7,810 nt of DNA, taken from the NCBI GenBank assembly GCA_041623475.1, contig JBFJWU010000149.1, forward strand, positions 1 through 7,810, in the 5' to 3' direction. Each line of letters opens with the position of its first letter. Positions within the stretch are counted from its first letter, which is position 1. Made by a program: the position numbers and the translations under genes. The notes below the pieces were generated by a model, which was not told the origin of the DNA, searched no databases, and worked only from the letters and a program-made list of their open reading frames with translations. Source of the stretch: JBFJWU01 sp041623475 [NCBI: bacterium] (lineage in GTDB: Bacteria; J088). Positions 5,591 through 7,810 of the stretch are shown here, one piece after another.

Positions 5591-6841
5591 GTGACTGTTT
5601 CAGACATATTCGCGAGTTCCCTGACGGTCGTTGTCATTACGTTGTGCCTGGCCGTGTCGGCGACGACCGCCGAACCGGCCGAGCCCACGACCAATACCAC
5701 GACATTTTCGGGCGACGTGGCCAGCCGCCAGTTGGGTCCAACCACCTTGCGCCTGATCGACGTTTCACTGGATGCGTTGATCGCGGCCGGTGGGTCGACA
5801 GTCGACCCCGATGTTGTGTCCGAACTGCAAGGCGGGGCACACGACCCGAACCGGATCGGATTTTCGATCCAGAACATTGAGCTGGCCCTGGCCGGCGCTG
5901 TCGATCCGTATTTCCGGGCCGATGCGTCAATCATTTTCCAGATTGATGCCGAGGGCGAAACCGTTGTCGAACTGGAAGAGGCGTATTTGACCAGCCTGGC
6001 AATGCCGGGCGGACTCGAACTGAAGGCCGGCCAGTTTTTTACAGAGTTCGGCCGCCACAACGTGCAGCATCCTCATCGTTGGGCGTTTGTCGACCAGCCA
6101 GTCGTCGCTTCCAGACTATTGGGCGGTGACGGGCTGCGCAGCCAGGGGGCTCGGCTATCGTGGCTGGCGACGGTCCCGTGGTACATGGAATTGATTGGCG
6201 GCTTGCAGAATGCAAATGGCGAGACGGTTGTCAGTTTTCTGTCTACCGACGAACTGGACGGCGTTGGCGGGTACGCCCACAGCGGACGTGAAACCGGGCA
6301 ACTGCGGGACCTGCTGTTCAATAGCCGATGGCTCAATGGATTCGATGTCTTGGACACCGTTTCGATAAATCTGGGAGCATCCGCGGCCGCGGGTCCAAAT
6401 GCTGCATCGTCAGAGACGCACACATGGCTGATGGGCGCGGACCTGTTCTTGAAATGGCAACCCACCGTCAACGAACGCGGTTGGCCATTTGTGTCGCTGC
6501 AAGCCGAATTCATGCACCGCTGGTACGACGTTCCGGCAATTCCTGCGGGGCCAGACATTCTGCGGGATTATGGCTGGTACGCCCAGGCACTGTGGGGATT
6601 CGCACCCACTTGGGTAGCAGGTATGCGATACGGCAGCGCCGATTCGGGCAACGGCGACCGGTCCCTGGCACTGCGGGATCAAAGGCACCGGCTGTCCAGT
6701 TCGGTCACCTGGTATGGAACCGAGTACACAAAAGTACGTCTGCAGCACAATTTTGATGATTCGGAAGTTCTCGGGCGTGCTAACTCGGTCTGGGTGCAGT
6801 TAGAAGGCACAATCGGTGCCCACGCAGGACATTCATTTTGA
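5591..6841 (+). CDS. Outer-membrane beta-barrel protein linked to metal ABC uptake
   Basis: With the GTG start the product is 416 aa. It opens with a signal peptide (hydrophobic core about 9-23, cleavage near 24-27), followed by a Thr/Pro-rich linker and a body of alternating polar/hydrophobic, aromatic-rich strands, and it ends in Phe416, the terminal residue typical of barrels inserted by the Bam complex. Conserved-looking blocks are LQGGAHDPNRIGF (79-91), DPYFRADASIIFQID (105-119), VVELEEAY (125-132), LKAGQFFTEFGRHN (144-157), HPHRWAFVDQPVV (160-172) and GDGLRSQGARLSWL (179-192). I recall this wording from outer-membrane proteins encoded beside zinc or manganese ABC transporters, some annotated as zinc-regulated. 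No TonB box or plug domain is obvious, so a porin-like channel is more likely than a TonB-dependent receptor. The stop codon overlaps the start of the substrate-binding protein gene. Substrate and strand number are inferred, not seen. Confidence 0.78.
   Translation: MTVSDIFASSLTVVVITLCLAVSATTAEPAEPTTNTTTFSGDVASRQLGPTTLRLIDVSLDALIAAGGSTVDPDVVSELQGGAHDPNRIGFSIQNIELALAGAVDPYFRADASIIFQIDAEGETVVELEEAYLTSLAMPGGLELKAGQFFTEFGRHNVQHPHRWAFVDQPVVASRLLGGDGLRSQGARLSWLATVPWYMELIGGLQNANGETVVSFLSTDELDGVGGYAHSGRETGQLRDLLFNSRWLNGFDVLDTVSINLGASAAAGPNAASSETHTWLMGADLFLKWQPTVNERGWPFVSLQAEFMHRWYDVPAIPAGPDILRDYGWYAQALWGFAPTWVAGMRYGSADSGNGDRSLALRDQRHRLSSSVTWYGTEYTKVRLQHNFDDSEVLGRANSVWVQLEGTIGAHAGHSF
5792..5808. repeat. 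17-bp perfect inverted repeat inside the outer-membrane protein gene
   Basis: GGGTCGAC and GTCGACCC flank a single A. The repeat encodes the residues G-S-T-V-D near position 68-72 of the protein, about 200 nt after its start. It may be coincidental in GC-rich coding DNA, or form a small mRNA hairpin or protein-binding dyad. Confidence 0.5.
6826..6829 (+). promoter_or_regulatory. Ribosome binding site supporting a TTG start
   Basis: AGGA lies 8 nt before the TTG at 6838, within the last codons of the outer-membrane protein gene. It supports the rare TTG as the start of the substrate-binding protein, as no ATG or GTG gives an intact signal peptide. Confidence 0.5.
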
Positions 6842-7782
6842 AGCGCGTAGTTGTTGCACTCACAGCGGCGGCGTCACCGTTGCTGTGTGTACCGAATGCA
6901 GCGACCGCTGCGCCGCTGGCGGTTGTAACCAGCACACCCGACCTGGCGGCGATTGCCCATGCTGTCGGCGGGGACCGCATAACGGTCGAAAGCATCGCCG
7001 GCGGCGGGCAGGACCCCCACTACCTGAGTGCGCGCCCAAGTTACATGATTCGGACGCGCAGGGCAGACTTGTGGATCCGCGTCGGCATGGGGCTGGAAGC
7101 CGGCTGGGAAGAGCTTCTGATCCAGGGCAGCCGCAATCCCCGGATCCGCCCTGGCCAACCTGGGCATCTGGACGCCAGCAGTGGAATTCTGCCGCTCGAT
7201 ATTCCGGCAACGGGTACGGACCGTTCTGCCGGGGACGTTCACGCGGCCGGAAACCCGCACTACTGGCTGGATCCATTGAACGGCATTCACGTTGCACATA
7301 CCATCGGTGAACGCCTGGCGCGTCTGGACCCCGCCGGTTCCGATTACTACCGGGCCCGGGTCCGTGCATTTGCGGACACGATCGAGAGCGCCCTGAATGG
7401 CGCAGACGGTTGGCAGGCTCGCCTGGCCCCATTCCGGGGAGCCCGGGTGTTGACATTTCACCGAAGCTGGAGTTACTTCCTCAAGCGATTTGGCCTGGTC
7501 TCGGTTGGAGAACTGGAACCGAAACCAGGTATCAGGCCGGGTCCCGGGCACCTGGCCGATGTAATTGACACAGCAACGCAGCAGGATGTTCGTTTGATTT
7601 TGATCGAGCCATTTTATGACCGCAAAGGCGCCGACCTGGTCGCCAGCCGGACCGGTGCAGTTGTCGTTCAAATCGCCAACACAGTCGGCGGTGACGACGG
7701 AATCCGCACTTATCCGCAGCTGATTGACCGCATTGTCGGGGCGGTCCAGAATGCCCTTGCCACGGACCAGGCCCATGATTGA
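6838..7782 (+). CDS. Metal ABC transporter substrate-binding protein (ZnuA/TroA-like)
   Basis: A 314-aa periplasmic metal-binding protein of the TroA/ZnuA cluster. The TTG start overlaps the previous stop (TTGA) and gives a signal peptide MKRVVVALTAAASPLL with cleavage near residues 24-25; no lipobox is evident, so it should be soluble in the periplasm. Candidate metal ligands are His61 in GQDPHYL, His141 in GNPHYWLDP and His208 in TFHRSWSYF. The fourth ligand Asp of classical ZnuA/TroA, expected near the C-terminal Y-x-x-L segment, appears to be Asn281 (QIANTVGG), so Glu227 or Asp261 may serve instead. There is no His-rich loop of the ZnuA kind. Wording such as RPSYMIRTRRADLWIRVGMGLE and ELEPKPGIRPGPGHL fits a subgroup usually paired with outer-membrane proteins like its neighbour. 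Zinc is the likeliest cargo, manganese the alternative. An 8-bp overlap links it to the permease start. Confidence 0.9.
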   Translation: MKRVVVALTAAASPLLCVPNAATAAPLAVVTSTPDLAAIAHAVGGDRITVESIAGGGQDPHYLSARPSYMIRTRRADLWIRVGMGLEAGWEELLIQGSRNPRIRPGQPGHLDASSGILPLDIPATGTDRSAGDVHAAGNPHYWLDPLNGIHVAHTIGERLARLDPAGSDYYRARVRAFADTIESALNGADGWQARLAPFRGARVLTFHRSWSYFLKRFGLVSVGELEPKPGIRPGPGHLADVIDTATQQDVRLILIEPFYDRKGADLVASRTGAVVVQIANTVGGDDGIRTYPQLIDRIVGAVQNALATDQAHD

Positions 7783-7810
7783 ACTACTCGCGGCCCCCCT
7801 GGCCGGATGC
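7775..7810 (+). CDS. Metal ABC transporter permease, first 12 codons only
   Basis: An ATG at 7775 opens a frame reading MIELLAAPLAGC that runs off the window. It overlaps the end of the substrate-binding protein gene by 8 bp, the usual coupling in such operons. The hydrophobic opening resembles the N-terminus of ZnuB-type permeases that follow this subgroup of binding proteins. The call rests mainly on position; too little sequence is present to see family motifs, and the ribosome binding site is weak. Confidence 0.55.
   Translation, partial: MIELLAAPLAGC

Noticed and set aside
5320-5880. A 186-codon + strand open frame bridging the small gene and the barrel gene
   Set aside because: It is rich in Arg, Gly and His typical of out-of-frame GC-rich sequence, and competes with the signal peptide of the barrel protein, which has its own ribosome binding site.
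6874-7776. A 300-codon open frame on the minus strand opposite the metal-binding protein gene
   Set aside because: It has no recognisable motif and is a mirror of a strongly supported gene on the + strand; long antisense frames are expected in GC-rich coding DNA.
1-7810. Frequent GACCTG / GGACCTG words as a possible uptake or chi-like signal
   Set aside because: They mostly fall in frame as Asp-Leu codons with the preferred GAC and CTG, so codon bias explains them; a genome-wide count would be needed to claim more.

Overview
The window comes from a GC-rich (roughly 60% by eye) Gram-negative bacterium. The outer-membrane compartment is shown by a beta-barrel-type protein with a signal peptide and a terminal Phe. 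A KorAB-type 2-oxoacid:ferredoxin oxidoreductase, of the kind found in Mycobacterium and many aerobic or microaerobic bacteria, points to a ferredoxin-linked TCA step. The phylum cannot be fixed from this sequence; a proteobacterial-like, possibly uncultured lineage is my best guess. All genes lie on the + strand and are tightly packed. I see no mobile element, CRISPR array, rRNA or tRNA.

Region 1 (start to 5010) is a compact run of five genes: the 3' part of korA, then korB, mutY, xerD and a tRNA nucleotidyltransferase-like gene. Junctions run from an 8-bp overlap to a 10-nt gap, so they are probably co-transcribed although their jobs differ: ferredoxin-linked 2-oxoacid oxidation, repair of 8-oxoguanine:A mismatches, chromosome dimer resolution, and tRNA 3'-end or RNA tailing. 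The nucleotidyltransferase is unusually short (310 aa) and has no visible HD or long C-terminal tRNA-binding domain.

Region 2 (5011 to the end) looks like a trans-envelope metal-acquisition operon. It encodes a small membrane-anchored His-rich protein, a signal-peptide-bearing outer-membrane protein, a ZnuA/TroA-type metal-binding lipid-free periplasmic protein that begins at a TTG overlapping the previous stop codon, and the first 12 codons of what looks like the cognate ABC permease. A plausible route is that metal crosses the outer membrane through the barrel, is captured by the His-rich and substrate-binding proteins, and enters through the ABC permease. Zinc is the most likely substrate but this is inferred, and I found no convincing Zur operator.

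The most interesting part is region 2. A dedicated outer-membrane channel and a separate His-rich small protein sit directly with a metal-binding protein that lacks the usual His-rich loop and has Asn where the classical fourth ligand Asp is expected.
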